Assembly: GCF_000285295.1 (NCBI RefSeq)
Contig: NZ_CADP01000003.1
Location: 63,887-99,724, forward strand
Origin: Komagataeibacter europaeus LMG 18890
Lineage (GTDB): Bacteria; Pseudomonadota; Alphaproteobacteria; Acetobacterales; Acetobacteraceae
Length of the DNA stretch: 35,838 nt
Direction: 5' to 3'
Numbering within the stretch: the stretch's first letter is position 1; the number at the start of each line of letters is the position of its first letter. This document shows, piece after piece, positions 1 through 7,831 of this stretch. The notes under the pieces are model-generated. The model worked only from the letters and a program-made list of their open reading frames with translations. It had not been told where the DNA came from and made no database searches. The position numbers were made by a program, and so were the translations under genes.

Positions 1-162
1 GCGGATGCGCAGCCATGCTGCGACATCGGGCAGCTTCCACCCCAGTTCCTCGCGCCGCGCACGCAATATGTCCCCTACCGATGCGATGGGCGTCGTGCCG
101 GGTGCCGGGGCTGTCGTACCCTGTGCGGGTCTGGGGCGGAAATTGCGTTTGCCGTCGCTCAT
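1..162 (-). CDS. RodZ-like helix-turn-helix protein, N-terminal fragment
   Basis: Only the first 54 codons are in the window; the gene runs off the left edge. The reading frame opens at the ATG whose complement lies at 160-162 and overlaps the stop of the nitronate monooxygenase-like gene in an ATGA arrangement, so the two are probably translationally coupled. After a Pro/Thr/Ala-rich leader of about 27 residues comes VGDILRARREELGWKLPDV, which fits the start of an HTH_25/Xre-like domain as found in RodZ, the cytoskeletal protein that links MreB to the inner membrane. RodZ would also need a transmembrane segment and periplasmic domain, which lie outside the window. A soluble Xre-family regulator is the alternative. 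Confidence 0.7.
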   Translation of the reverse strand, partial: MSDGKRNFRPRPAQGTTAPAPGTTPIASVGDILRARREELGWKLPDVAAWLRIR

Positions 163-1259
163 CCGTAGCGGGCCCTCTCATCCTGACGGATCAGGGCATC
201 AATGGCCTGATCGACCAGTTGCTTGATAATCTCACCGACCGGCTGCTCGCCCGTGATCATGCCGACCGACTGTCCCGCCATGACGGAACCGTTTTCGACA
301 TCACCATCCACCACGGCACGGCGCAATGCACCAGCCCAGAAATGTTCGATGTCCAGCTGGGCGGCTTCCTTGGTCAGTTCGCCAGACTGGAAACGGCGCA
401 GCGTTTCCGCCTGATGCTGCACGAAACGGCGCGTGCCCGCGTTGTTCAGCCCGCGTACCGGAATGACCGGGAAGCGTTCATCAAGCTGGACGGACGTTAC
501 CGCGTCGCGCGCATTGGCGCGGATGAAGGCCTTCTTGAAATTTTCATGCGCGATGCTTTCCCGCGACGCGGCAAAGCGGGTGCCAAGCTGTGCGCCCGAC
601 GCCCCCTGTTCAAGGTAGGACAGGATGGCGTCGCCCCGTCCCAGGCCGCCCGCGACAAAGACCGGCACGTCATGGACATGCGGCAGGATTTCCTGCGCCA
701 GAACGGTCAGCGAGACCGGGCCGACATGCCCGCCCGCTTCCGATCCCTCGATCACCAGCGCGTCCACGCCAAGACGCATGAGGCGCTTGGCCAGCACCAG
801 CGCCGGTGCAAAGGCGATGACCTTCGCCCCGCCTTCCTTGATGGCGCGGATCACCGGGCCGGAGGGGATGCCACCGGCCAGCACGACATGGGTGATGCCC
901 GCGTCAAGACATACGCGCACGAGTTCATCAAGCTGCGGGTGCATGGTGATCAGGTTGACGCCGAACGGGCGGGTGGTCAGCGCCTGTGTCGCCGCGATTT
1001 CTTCGGCCAGGCGTGCGGGTTCCATCGCGCCACAGGCCAGCACGCCAAAGCCGCCGGCGTTGGAAATGGCGGAAACCAGGTTACGTTCGCTGACCCATGA
1101 CATCGCACCCGCCAGCAGCGCGTATTCGCTGCCCAGGAAGCGCGTGCCGCGTCCCCACAAATGGTCAAGGCGCGCGCGGGCTTCCGCCCGGCGCGCGGGG
1201 TCCGTCAGGGCGGACGGGGCGGCGGGTGTGGCGGTGTCCGGCATCGTGGCCGCGCTCAC
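159..1259 (-). CDS. Nitronate monooxygenase / 2-nitropropane dioxygenase-like flavoprotein
   Basis: A protein of 366 aa with the FMN-dependent TIM-barrel pattern of the NPD family. The N-terminus (about residues 30-80) has the family's nucleotide-binding start (LAGAMSWVSERNLVSAISNA). The motif EGSEAGGHVG near residue 170 carries the histidine proposed as catalytic base, and the phosphate-binding stretch GGLGRGDAILSYLEQGASG with GTRF follows near 205-230. Family members oxidise alkyl nitronates using FMN and O2, or act as enoyl reductases; the true substrate cannot be read here. The start overlaps the lysC stop by 4 bp and its own stop overlaps the RodZ-like start by 4 bp, implying one lysC-NMO-rodZ message. 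Its partners do not obviously explain a nitronate role, and detoxification is a guess. Confidence 0.85.
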   Translation of the reverse strand: MSAATMPDTATPAAPSALTDPARRAEARARLDHLWGRGTRFLGSEYALLAGAMSWVSERNLVSAISNAGGFGVLACGAMEPARLAEEIAATQALTTRPFGVNLITMHPQLDELVRVCLDAGITHVVLAGGIPSGPVIRAIKEGGAKVIAFAPALVLAKRLMRLGVDALVIEGSEAGGHVGPVSLTVLAQEILPHVHDVPVFVAGGLGRGDAILSYLEQGASGAQLGTRFAASRESIAHENFKKAFIRANARDAVTSVQLDERFPVIPVRGLNNAGTRRFVQHQAETLRRFQSGELTKEAAQLDIEHFWAGALRRAVVDGDVENGSVMAGQSVGMITGEQPVGEIIKQLVDQAIDALIRQDERARYG

Positions 1260-2509
1260 GATGCGTCAAGGCCGTAGGCGGTGTGCAGGGCGCGCACCGC
1301 CAGTTCGGTGTATTCGGATGCGATCAGCACCGAAACCTTGATCTCGCTGGTGGAAATGACCTGCACGTTGATGTTGCGTTCGGCCAGCGTGCGGAACATC
1401 GTGCTGGCGACGCCGGCATGCGAACGCATGCCCACGCCCACGACGCTGATCTTCACCACGTCGTCATCGGTCTGCAGTTCCGTGTACTGGGTGGCGTCGC
1501 GGTGGCTTTCCAGCACGGAAATGGCGCGCGCCAGATCGGTCTTGCCGATCGTGAACGTCATGTTGGTCGTTCCGTCGTCGCCGGTGCTCTGGACAATCAT
1601 GTCCACGTTCACGTTGGCATCCGCCAGCGGACCGAACACCGCCGCCGCGATGCCCGGGCGATCGGGAAGCTGGCGGACGGAAATCTTTGCCTCGTCCCGG
1701 GAGTAGGCAATTCCGGCGACCTGTTCCTGTTCCACGATTTCGTCCTCATCCACGACTAATGAACCGGGCAGATGCCCTTCCGATGGTGCCGGACCATCGG
1801 TGAAACTGGACAGCACCTGCACACGCACGCGCTCCTTCATCGCCAGTTCCACGCTGCGGGTCTGCAGCACCTTGGCCCCTACGGACGCCAGTTCAAGCAT
1901 TTCCTCATAGGTAATCTTGTCCAGCTTCCGTGCCTTGGTAACAATACGGGGGTCCGTTGTATAGATTCCGTCCACGTCGGTATAGATATCGCACCGGTCG
2001 GCCTTCAGCGCCGCGGCCAGCGCCACGGCCGAGGTATCGGACCCCCCGCGTCCCAGCGTGGTGATGCGCCCGTCCGGACCGATCCCCTGGAAGCCGGCCA
2101 CGACCGGCACCTGTCCCGCCTGCATGCTGTCGATCAGGTTCGCGCCGTCTATGGACACGATGCGCGCCTTGCCATGCGCGTCATCCGTGCGCAGCGGGAT
2201 CTGCCAGCCCAGCCAGGACCGGGCATTGACCCCAAGGTTCTGGAGCGCGATGGCCAGCAGGCCGCTGGTGACCTGTTCACCCGTTGCAACGACGGTGTCG
2301 TATTCACGTTCATCATGCTGGGGCGAGAGATCGCGGCAATAGCCGACAAGGCGGTTGGTCACGCCAGACATGGCGGAGACGACAACGGCAACCTCGCACC
2401 CGGCCTCGACCTGTTTCCGGACTTTTTCCGCGACGGCACGAATCCGGTCAAGATCAGCGACGGACGTGCCGCCGAATTTCATCACGATCCGCGGTACGGT
2501 AGGGGACAT
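1256..2509 (-). CDS. lysC: Aspartate kinase
   Basis: Monofunctional aspartokinase of 417 aa, the usual length for the alpha-type enzyme. It phosphorylates L-aspartate, the first step towards lysine, diaminopimelate, threonine and methionine. The kinase signature KFGGTS sits at residues 11-16. VVVSAMSGVTNRL and the LGRGGSDTSAVALAAAL nucleotide/substrate segment follow in the amino-acid kinase fold (about 1-245). Two ACT-type regulatory domains fill about 265-417, including the VNVDMIVQS and NINVQVISTSEIKVSV segments typical of lysine/threonine feedback sites. The gene is divergent from ubiG across 139 bp, which must hold both promoters, and its stop overlaps the next start (ATGA). No riboswitch-like structure is evident in the leader, so feedback inhibition through the ACT domains is the expected control. 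Confidence 0.96.
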   Translation of the reverse strand: MSPTVPRIVMKFGGTSVADLDRIRAVAEKVRKQVEAGCEVAVVVSAMSGVTNRLVGYCRDLSPQHDEREYDTVVATGEQVTSGLLAIALQNLGVNARSWLGWQIPLRTDDAHGKARIVSIDGANLIDSMQAGQVPVVAGFQGIGPDGRITTLGRGGSDTSAVALAAALKADRCDIYTDVDGIYTTDPRIVTKARKLDKITYEEMLELASVGAKVLQTRSVELAMKERVRVQVLSSFTDGPAPSEGHLPGSLVVDEDEIVEQEQVAGIAYSRDEAKISVRQLPDRPGIAAAVFGPLADANVNVDMIVQSTGDDGTTNMTFTIGKTDLARAISVLESHRDATQYTELQTDDDVVKISVVGVGMRSHAGVASTMFRTLAERNINVQVISTSEIKVSVLIASEYTELAVRALHTAYGLDAS

Positions 2510-2648
2510 CGGAATAGTGGCTCCATTATGGCTCGGGCTTCAGCATATCCGGAGTGGGGGCCTGTTGGCCAATCCGGGGCATTGCGGTTATGCGCAAGCC
2601 GCGTCACATACATCTCCCCAGCTTCCGCGTCCAGCGGGAGAAAGCCAA

Positions 2649-3416
2649 ATGAAAGGCGGTGCACCTATGCAGCATCACGATTCGCCCGTTCTGTCGGCAG
2701 ATTCCGTCGCCCCCGAGGAGATCGCCCATTTCAGCGATCTGGCCACCCGGTGGTGGGATCCGGCCGGCCCGATGCGCCCCCTGCACGCCATGAACGACCT
2801 GCGCACCGGCTGGGCCATGCGCCACCTGCCCGCGCCACAGGTGGATGATGGCGCGCGCCGCACGCTGCTGGACATTGGCTGTGGCGCGGGACTGGCCAGC
2901 GAAGCCTTCGCCCGCGCCGGATTCGACGTGACCGGGCTGGATGCGTCGCAGGCGGCGATTACGGCGGCCAGGCTGCACATGCGCCACCATCCCCTGCCCC
3001 GGTCCGCAGGCCCGCTGTCCTACCGGTGCGGCAGTGCGGAAGAACTGGTGGCCGAAGGCGCGCGCTTTGACGCGATTTCAGCGCTGGAGGTGATCGAGCA
3101 CGTGACCGACCCGGACGCCTTCCTGCGCATGCTGGGCAGCATGCTGCGGCCTGGGGGGGCGATGGTGGTTTCGACCATGAATCGCACGTGGCGGTCCATG
3201 GCCATGGCCAAGATCGGGGCGGAATACGTCCTGCGCCTGCTGCCTGTGGGTACGCATGACTGGCGCAAGTTCATTACCCCGGCCGAAATGGGACAGTACG
3301 CGGCCCATGCGGGCCTGCGCATAACCGATATCGCGGGCATGGTGCCCGGCCTTGGCGGCTGGCGTGAAAGCCGCGACACGGCGGTAAATTATATCGTGGC
3401 GATGGTGCGCGACTAA
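2649..3416 (+). CDS. ubiG: Ubiquinone biosynthesis O-methyltransferase
   Basis: SAM-dependent methyltransferase of 255 aa that carries out both O-methylations of ubiquinone synthesis. The N-terminal HFSDLATRWWDPAGPMRPLHAMN is the UbiG family signature (here spread over about residues 27-50). The SAM-binding motif I is LLDIGCGAGLASEAFARAG near residue 78. ALEVIEHVTDPDAFLRML (post I/motif II) and STMNRT follow at about 145-180. The 3' part carries the typical HDWRKFITPAEM and the DTAVNYIVA ending. The ATG at 2649 has GGAG eight bases upstream (2636-2640); an in-frame ATG at 2667 is the alternative. In many alphaproteobacteria ubiG lies beside lysC, as here. The ubiquinone made supports the quinone-dependent dehydrogenases on which acetic acid bacteria rely. 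Confidence 0.95.
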   Translation: MKGGAPMQHHDSPVLSADSVAPEEIAHFSDLATRWWDPAGPMRPLHAMNDLRTGWAMRHLPAPQVDDGARRTLLDIGCGAGLASEAFARAGFDVTGLDASQAAITAARLHMRHHPLPRSAGPLSYRCGSAEELVAEGARFDAISALEVIEHVTDPDAFLRMLGSMLRPGGAMVVSTMNRTWRSMAMAKIGAEYVLRLLPVGTHDWRKFITPAEMGQYAAHAGLRITDIAGMVPGLGGWRESRDTAVNYIVAMVRD

Positions 3417-3447
3417 GGGCAGGCCTGTCGCGCACCACGGCCCGGCG

Positions 3448-4677
3448 TCAGATCGTGTTCATGAACGCGAATGTCGTCGGGCTGCCCACGGGGGTGAAGT
3501 TCCATGTGAAGTCCAGCACGCCGGTCTGGGCATTGACCTTGAACGAGGTGACGGAATCACTGCGCTGGTTGGCGCAGAACAGGTATGTGCCGCTGGGATC
3601 GAACATCATCGCGCGGCCATAGTCGGCATGCATCCAGATTTCCTCGACCAGGTTCAGCGTGCCGTCATCATTCACATGGAAGCTGGCCAGCGAATCACCC
3701 AGCCGGTTCGACACGTACAGGTATTTGCCGTTGGGCGAGAGCAGGATGCCCGCCGCAAGCGTACTGCCCCGGAAATGCGGGGTGACGGTGCTGACGGTCT
3801 GCTGGGGCACGATTTCGCCGGTCTGGGGGTTGAAAGTGGCGGCAACCACTTTCGAATCCTGTTCACCCAGAATGTAGATCATCGTCCCCTTCTCGTTGAA
3901 GGAGAAGTGGCGCGGGGCTGATCCCGGCGTCATGGAAATGAACGGTGTCTTGGCGGGGACCAGCCGGCCTGTATGCAGGTCCAGCGTCCACACATACACC
4001 CGGTCCAGCCCGGCGTCGCAGGCCAGCACGTAATGGCCGGACGGGTCGGACGCCACCATGTGGACATGCGCGCTGGAATGATCACTTATGGCGAAATTGC
4101 CCGGCGGGTTGTCCGCCGCGCGGTCGGGCATGCGCGGGCCGGTGTCATGCACCACGTCGGTCGGGTCGCCCAGGCCGCCATCGGGGTGAATGGGCAGGAC
4201 GCCGACCGTGCCGCCCATGTAATTGGCCACCAGCACGTATTTGCCCGATGCATGCACGCTGAGATGCGCGGGCACGGCCCCGCCAGAGCGCACGACGTTG
4301 AGCTTGGTCAGTTCGCCGCTGGAACGGTTGACGGAAAACGCCGTGACGCAGCCTTCGCCATTGGCGTTGAAGTCGTTGATTTCGCTCAGGGCATACAGGT
4401 GCTTGAAATCGGCGGACATGGCCATGAAGGATGGGCTTGCGATATCCACATAGGTCATGAGCGGCGAAAGGCTGCTGGTGTCGGGGTTCATTTCAAATAC
4501 CGAAATGCCCTGCCCGTTGCCAGCGCCCCCTGGTGGTCCGTGCTGGGTATAGCCGCCAATATAGCAGATGGTGCGGGGCTTGGTGGCCGTCTGCGCCACG
4601 GCGCGGCGGGATATGGCGGGCACGCCTGCGGCAGCCAGTGCGGTGGTGAATGCACGGCGGGAGATATTGCAGCTCAT
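3448..4677 (-). CDS. Secreted lactonase-family seven-bladed beta-propeller (6-phosphogluconolactonase/YbhE-like)
   Basis: A protein of 409 aa from the ATG at 4677; an in-frame start at 4788 would add 37 residues that lack family character. The N-terminus has a twin-arginine signal (SRRAF followed by a hydrophobic Ala-rich stretch and AVAQT cleavage region), so export through Tat is likely. The mature part has repeating propeller blades of the YbhE/Pgl type: CYIGGYTQHGPPGGAGNGQGI at the first blade, GKYVLVANYMGGTVGVLPI, HVHMVASDPSGHYVLACDAG, RHFSFNEKGTMIYILGEQ and a C-terminal GTYLFCANQRSDSVTSFKV. Cytosolic Pgl hydrolyses 6-phosphogluconolactone; an exported paralogue more plausibly acts on lactones made by periplasmic sugar oxidation (inference). 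It is convergent with ubiG and has 46 bp to the DUF2147 gene upstream of it in the window order. Confidence 0.82.
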   Translation of the reverse strand: MSCNISRRAFTTALAAAGVPAISRRAVAQTATKPRTICYIGGYTQHGPPGGAGNGQGISVFEMNPDTSSLSPLMTYVDIASPSFMAMSADFKHLYALSEINDFNANGEGCVTAFSVNRSSGELTKLNVVRSGGAVPAHLSVHASGKYVLVANYMGGTVGVLPIHPDGGLGDPTDVVHDTGPRMPDRAADNPPGNFAISDHSSAHVHMVASDPSGHYVLACDAGLDRVYVWTLDLHTGRLVPAKTPFISMTPGSAPRHFSFNEKGTMIYILGEQDSKVVAATFNPQTGEIVPQQTVSTVTPHFRGSTLAAGILLSPNGKYLYVSNRLGDSLASFHVNDDGTLNLVEEIWMHADYGRAMMFDPSGTYLFCANQRSDSVTSFKVNAQTGVLDFTWNFTPVGSPTTFAFMNTI

Positions 4678-4723
4678 GGAATAACGATCATCCCCATTGG
4701 TTGAGACTTGTTTTCTGGGGCCT

Positions 4724-5248
4724 TCAGGGCAGTTTGCACGCCGGGCCGATCGTGCCGGTATAGCGGCTCCACGTTTCGGTTTCACCAAATAAAGGCACGG
4801 CCACGAAACCGCGCAGCTTCAGGTCCCCCGACTGGGAGACCCACAGCTTGGCATGATAGACATGACCCGTATCGGGATCGGTCACGTGACCGTTCCAGTG
4901 TCCCGTCTCCTTCGGGTCGGGCGTGAACCCGTTCAGCATCGGCAGGTTGCATTCGGGTTCGCCCCGCTTGTCGCGCGGCATTTCGGTTGTATAGCGCACC
5001 CCGGCCAGTTTCCCGCAGATCTCGTTCCCGCAGTGTGAAATCTCGAACACGCCATCATGGTCCTTGGTCATCCACCGGCCGATGATGTCCGGCTCCGCTT
5101 CCGCGGCGCGGGCGGATGGCAGGCCGCCGGTCCCGACCGCCACCGCGCATAAGGCAGCCATGGCGGCCGTCGCCAGCCTGTGCCTGATGCGCCTGCCCGC
5201 CCGGTGCCCGGCGTGGCGCGTACCATTGTGGCTGTTGCTGTCGTGCAT
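4724..5248 (-). CDS. Exported DUF2147 family protein
   Basis: A protein of 174 aa starting at the ATG at 5248 (a longer reading frame to 5341 exists but lacks a signal peptide at its end). Residues 1-48 form an unusually long signal peptide with an Arg/His-rich n-region (HRAGRRIRHR) and a hydrophobic core LATAAMAALCAVAVGTGG ending in ARA. The mature protein begins with DIIGRWMTKDHDGVFEI and CGNEICGKLAGV, the hallmark of DUF2147, and continues with WNGHVTDPDTGHVYHAKL and LRGFV. The two cysteines in SHCGNEICG could form a disulfide. The family is a small periplasmic beta-barrel of unknown role. It lies between DUF1178 and the lactonase-type propeller, all on the minus strand. Confidence 0.85.
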   Translation of the reverse strand: MHDSNSHNGTRHAGHRAGRRIRHRLATAAMAALCAVAVGTGGLPSARAAEAEPDIIGRWMTKDHDGVFEISHCGNEICGKLAGVRYTTEMPRDKRGEPECNLPMLNGFTPDPKETGHWNGHVTDPDTGHVYHAKLWVSQSGDLKLRGFVAVPLFGETETWSRYTGTIGPACKLP

Positions 5249-5316
5249 TTCCAATCGTTCCCCCACATGGCGCGTGACGCGGCGGTGTATGCGTGCCGCG
5301 CGCTTGCGTGTTCCCT

Positions 5317-5775
5317 CTAGCTGTCGGCCCGGCGGACCCACGGGATGGCGTGCACGTCCACCCCTTCTTCATCCAGTTCGGCCTGCTCCTGTGGCGTCAT
5401 GCTGCCATAGATGCCGCGTGCCGCGCTCCTGCCCCGGTGCATGTCCAGGGCTTCCCTGGCAAAGCGGTCCCCCACGTCGTCGCAGTGTTCCTCCACCGTC
5501 TGGCGTATTTTCTGTAACAGAGCGATCATGGCGTCGGGCACTCCCCCAGACGCATGGCCGGGTGGCGTGGCCGCGGGTTGCGGTGCTGCGTCCCCGGCCT
5601 GCTGGGGGCCTGCGGTATGAACCGCTGGCGCCATCAGCGCACGGGTGACATCCGCCGACCCGCATTGCGGACAGGACAGCAGGCCGCGCTTGGCCTGCTG
5701 TTCGAACGCGGTGCTGCCGGGAAACCATCCTTCAAATTCATGGCCTGCGCTACAGCGTAGCTGGTACCGGATCAT
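5317..5775 (-). CDS. DUF1178 family zinc-ribbon protein
   Basis: A protein of 152 aa, the standard DUF1178 length. It opens with MIRYQLRCSAGHEFEGWFPG and then AKRGLLSCPQCGSADVTRALMAP. The Cys of CSAGHEF and the CPQC pair suggest a small metal site. The centre is a Pro/Ala-rich linker. The C-terminal half (IRQTVEEHCDDVGDRFAREAL, then GIYGSMTPQEQAELDEEGV) is the conserved DUF1178 core. Function is unknown. The gene starts 23 bp downstream of the grxC stop and is almost surely co-transcribed with it. In many alphaproteobacteria a carbon-nitrogen hydrolase gene sits between grxC and this gene; here it is absent. Confidence 0.9.
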   Translation of the reverse strand: MIRYQLRCSAGHEFEGWFPGSTAFEQQAKRGLLSCPQCGSADVTRALMAPAVHTAGPQQAGDAAPQPAATPPGHASGGVPDAMIALLQKIRQTVEEHCDDVGDRFAREALDMHRGRSAARGIYGSMTPQEQAELDEEGVDVHAIPWVRRADS

Positions 5776-5798
5776 GCCCTCTCCGTCCGTGTGCCGTG

Positions 5799-6059
5799 TC
5801 AGCCCTTGCCCAGAAGGGTATCGAGTTTGCCCGCCCGTTCCAGCGCCATCAGGTCATCACAGCCGCCAATGGGCGTATTGTCGATGAATATCTGGGGCAC
5901 GGTGGTGCGTCCGCCCGACCGGCGGATCGATTCCGCGCGTTCGGGCGTGCCATGCGGGGCATTGATTTCGTTGAAGGGCACGCCCTTGTGCGCCAGCAGG
6001 CGGACTGCGTGGATGCAATATGGGCAGCCCGGCTGGGTATAGATGTCAATAGACGGCAT
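5799..6059 (-). CDS. grxC: Glutaredoxin 3
   Basis: A protein of 86 aa, a normal class I dithiol glutaredoxin. The active site QPGCPYCIHA (CPYC) is at residues 9-18. The cis-proline glutathione-binding segment is TTVPQIFIDN, and GGCDDLMALERAGKLD forms the C-terminal GSH-contact helix. It reduces disulfides and mixed disulfides at the expense of glutathione in the cytosol. The start at 6059 is chosen because MPSIDIYTQPGC matches the family start and GAAGG lies four bases upstream; the frame stays open to 6224 without family similarity. It follows comF by about 70 bp and precedes DUF1178. Confidence 0.95.
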   Translation of the reverse strand: MPSIDIYTQPGCPYCIHAVRLLAHKGVPFNEINAPHGTPERAESIRRSGGRTTVPQIFIDNTPIGGCDDLMALERAGKLDTLLGKG

Positions 6060-6129
6060 TGAACCTTCACTTGGTTTGTTATGTATCCACCGCCATGCTG
6101 GCGGAACGGGTCTGGATTTCCAGCTTATC

Positions 6130-6898
6130 CTATTGTTGTTCGTGCTGGCCACAGGCACGCGCGGCGGCGAGTACGTCAACCCGTGCGGCCCCCGCCCGCA
6201 ACAGGCTGCTGGCGCAGGCCGCAAGTGTGGCGCCCGTGGTCATGACATCATCCACCACAATGACATGCCGGCCCGCAATGTCACCCAGCCGGTGGCCGCG
6301 CACGCCGATCACCCCCTGCATGATGGCCTGCCTGCGTGTCCTGCCCTGTCCCTTCAGCGCGGGCGTGGCCCGCAGGCGTTCAAGCCCATCAGGCAGGACG
6401 CTGGCCCCGGTCTGCCGTCCGTGCCAGTGCGCATGCCAGCAGTGCCGCCTGGTTGTACCGCCGGGTAAACAGGCGCACCCGATGCAGGGGAACCGGTATG
6501 AAAATGCTGTCCTTTTCCACCAGTCCCCGGGCTGCTGCCGCCATGTAACGCGCCAGCAGCGTCGCGTTTTCCGTCCGGTCCGCATATTTCAGCGGCAGGA
6601 TCAATTGACGCGGCAGGTCGTCATACACCATCGCCGCCCGCCCCTCGCGCCATGGTGGTGGATTTTCGGCGCATGCGGTGCAGGTCAGCGTGGCCCCGCC
6701 AGCCGCGCGGGAGGGAAATGGCAGGGCGCAGCGATGGCAGTAGGGTGACGTGATCAGGTGCAACTGGCTGACGCATGTCGCGCATAACAGGCCCGCCTGC
6801 ATGACATCGGCCCCGCAGGCCAGGCAGTGTGGCGGAAACAGCGTATCCAGCATGCGGGTGCCGGCCCGTCGCCACCAGGGGTGTGCATGATGGTTCAT
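6130..6898 (-). pseudogene. comF: comF, phosphoribosyltransferase-like protein, interrupted by a frameshift
   Basis: Two overlapping frames together give one ComF protein of about 255 aa. Frame one runs from the ATG at 6898 through the zinc-ribbon part (HCLACGADVMQAGLLCATC, then YCHRC and CTAC) to [20 protein letters not shown], then goes out of frame and stops at 6389. Frame two continues with [18 protein letters not shown] and the PRPP-binding loop [17 protein letters not shown], ending at 6130. The break lies between about 6395 and 6432 and needs +2 or -1 nt to repair. ComF acts in DNA uptake and recombination of transformed DNA in competent species; in non-competent alphaproteobacteria its role is unclear. 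A sequencing or assembly error is possible. It is divergent from the methyltransferase gene. Confidence 0.82.
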
Positions 6899-6959
6899 GC
6901 GTTCACGTGATCGTGGGCTTGGCAGCGGCGGGGCAAGGCGGCACATCGGGGATATGAGC

Positions 6960-7817
6960 ATGGATGTGCCGCAGATATTCGACCGCCACGCCGTGCGCCT
7001 GCACCGCGACCGTGCGGCCGCCACGGTGGGCCATGTCCGCCCGGTGCTGGCGGAAGCGGCGGACCGCCTGCTGGACCGGCTGGATGATGTCACCCGTCCC
7101 TTTTACGCAGGCCTGGATATCGGCGGGCGTGGTGTCGTGGCGCAGGCGCTGCGTGCCCGTGGCATCGCAACCGTGACGACCGACCTGTCGCCATCCATGT
7201 GCGCGGCGGATGCGGGACCGGCAGTGTGCATGGATGCGGAATGGCTGCCCTTCGCGCCCCACAGCTTCGACCTTGTGGTGGCCTGCCTGTCGCTGCACTG
7301 GGTCAATGACCTGCCGGGCGTGCTGGCGCAGGTACGCCGCATACTGGCCCCCGACGGGCTGTTTCTGGCCTGCATGCCGGTGTTGCCCACGCTGGGTGGC
7401 CTGCGCCATGCGTTGATGGAGGCTGAAACGATGCTGCGTGGCGGGGTTTCGCCACGCATTTCCCCCTTTCCGGGGTTGCGGGACTGCGCGGGCCTGCTGC
7501 AGCGCGCGGGATTTGCGCTGCCGGTGGCGGATGCGGATGTGATCCACCTGTCCTATCGCACGCCCATGGGCCTGCTGACCGATCTGCGTAACGCCGGGGA
7601 GACAAATGCCCTGCGCGCGCGGGCGCGGGGACTGACCCATCCGGCACTGATCGCTGATGCGCTGGGGCGCCTGCCCGTGGGCGCGGACGGCAGTATGGAA
7701 CAGGACCTGCATGTAGCGATGATGACAGGCTGGTCCCCTGCCCCAACCCAGCCGCAACCCCTGCGACCGGGACAGTTCAGCGTAAGTCTGGAGGATGCGC
7801 TGCGCGGGACGCCGTAA
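6960..7817 (+). CDS. SAM-dependent methyltransferase, BioC/NDUFAF5-like
   Basis: A class I methyltransferase-fold protein of 285 aa from the ATG at 6960, with GGGGA eight or nine bases upstream; an ATG at 6954 is too close to that site. It begins with VPQIFDRHAVRLHRDRAA, the start typical of NDUFAF5-type proteins. The SAM pocket is weaker than usual (GLDIGGRGVVAQALRARG near residue 45, where most have GxGxG). DAEWLPFAPHSFDLVVACLSLHW, near 85-105, is the family's strongest signature. The C-terminal part has SPRISPFPGLRDCAGLLQRAGF. Mitochondrial NDUFAF5 is an arginine hydroxylase for complex I assembly, so the true reaction need not be methyl transfer. The gene is divergent from comF and convergent with moaA, matching a common alphaproteobacterial arrangement. 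Confidence 0.85.
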   Translation: MDVPQIFDRHAVRLHRDRAAATVGHVRPVLAEAADRLLDRLDDVTRPFYAGLDIGGRGVVAQALRARGIATVTTDLSPSMCAADAGPAVCMDAEWLPFAPHSFDLVVACLSLHWVNDLPGVLAQVRRILAPDGLFLACMPVLPTLGGLRHALMEAETMLRGGVSPRISPFPGLRDCAGLLQRAGFALPVADADVIHLSYRTPMGLLTDLRNAGETNALRARARGLTHPALIADALGRLPVGADGSMEQDLHVAMMTGWSPAPTQPQPLRPGQFSVSLEDALRGTP

Positions 7818-7831
7818 CATGCATGCGCCCT

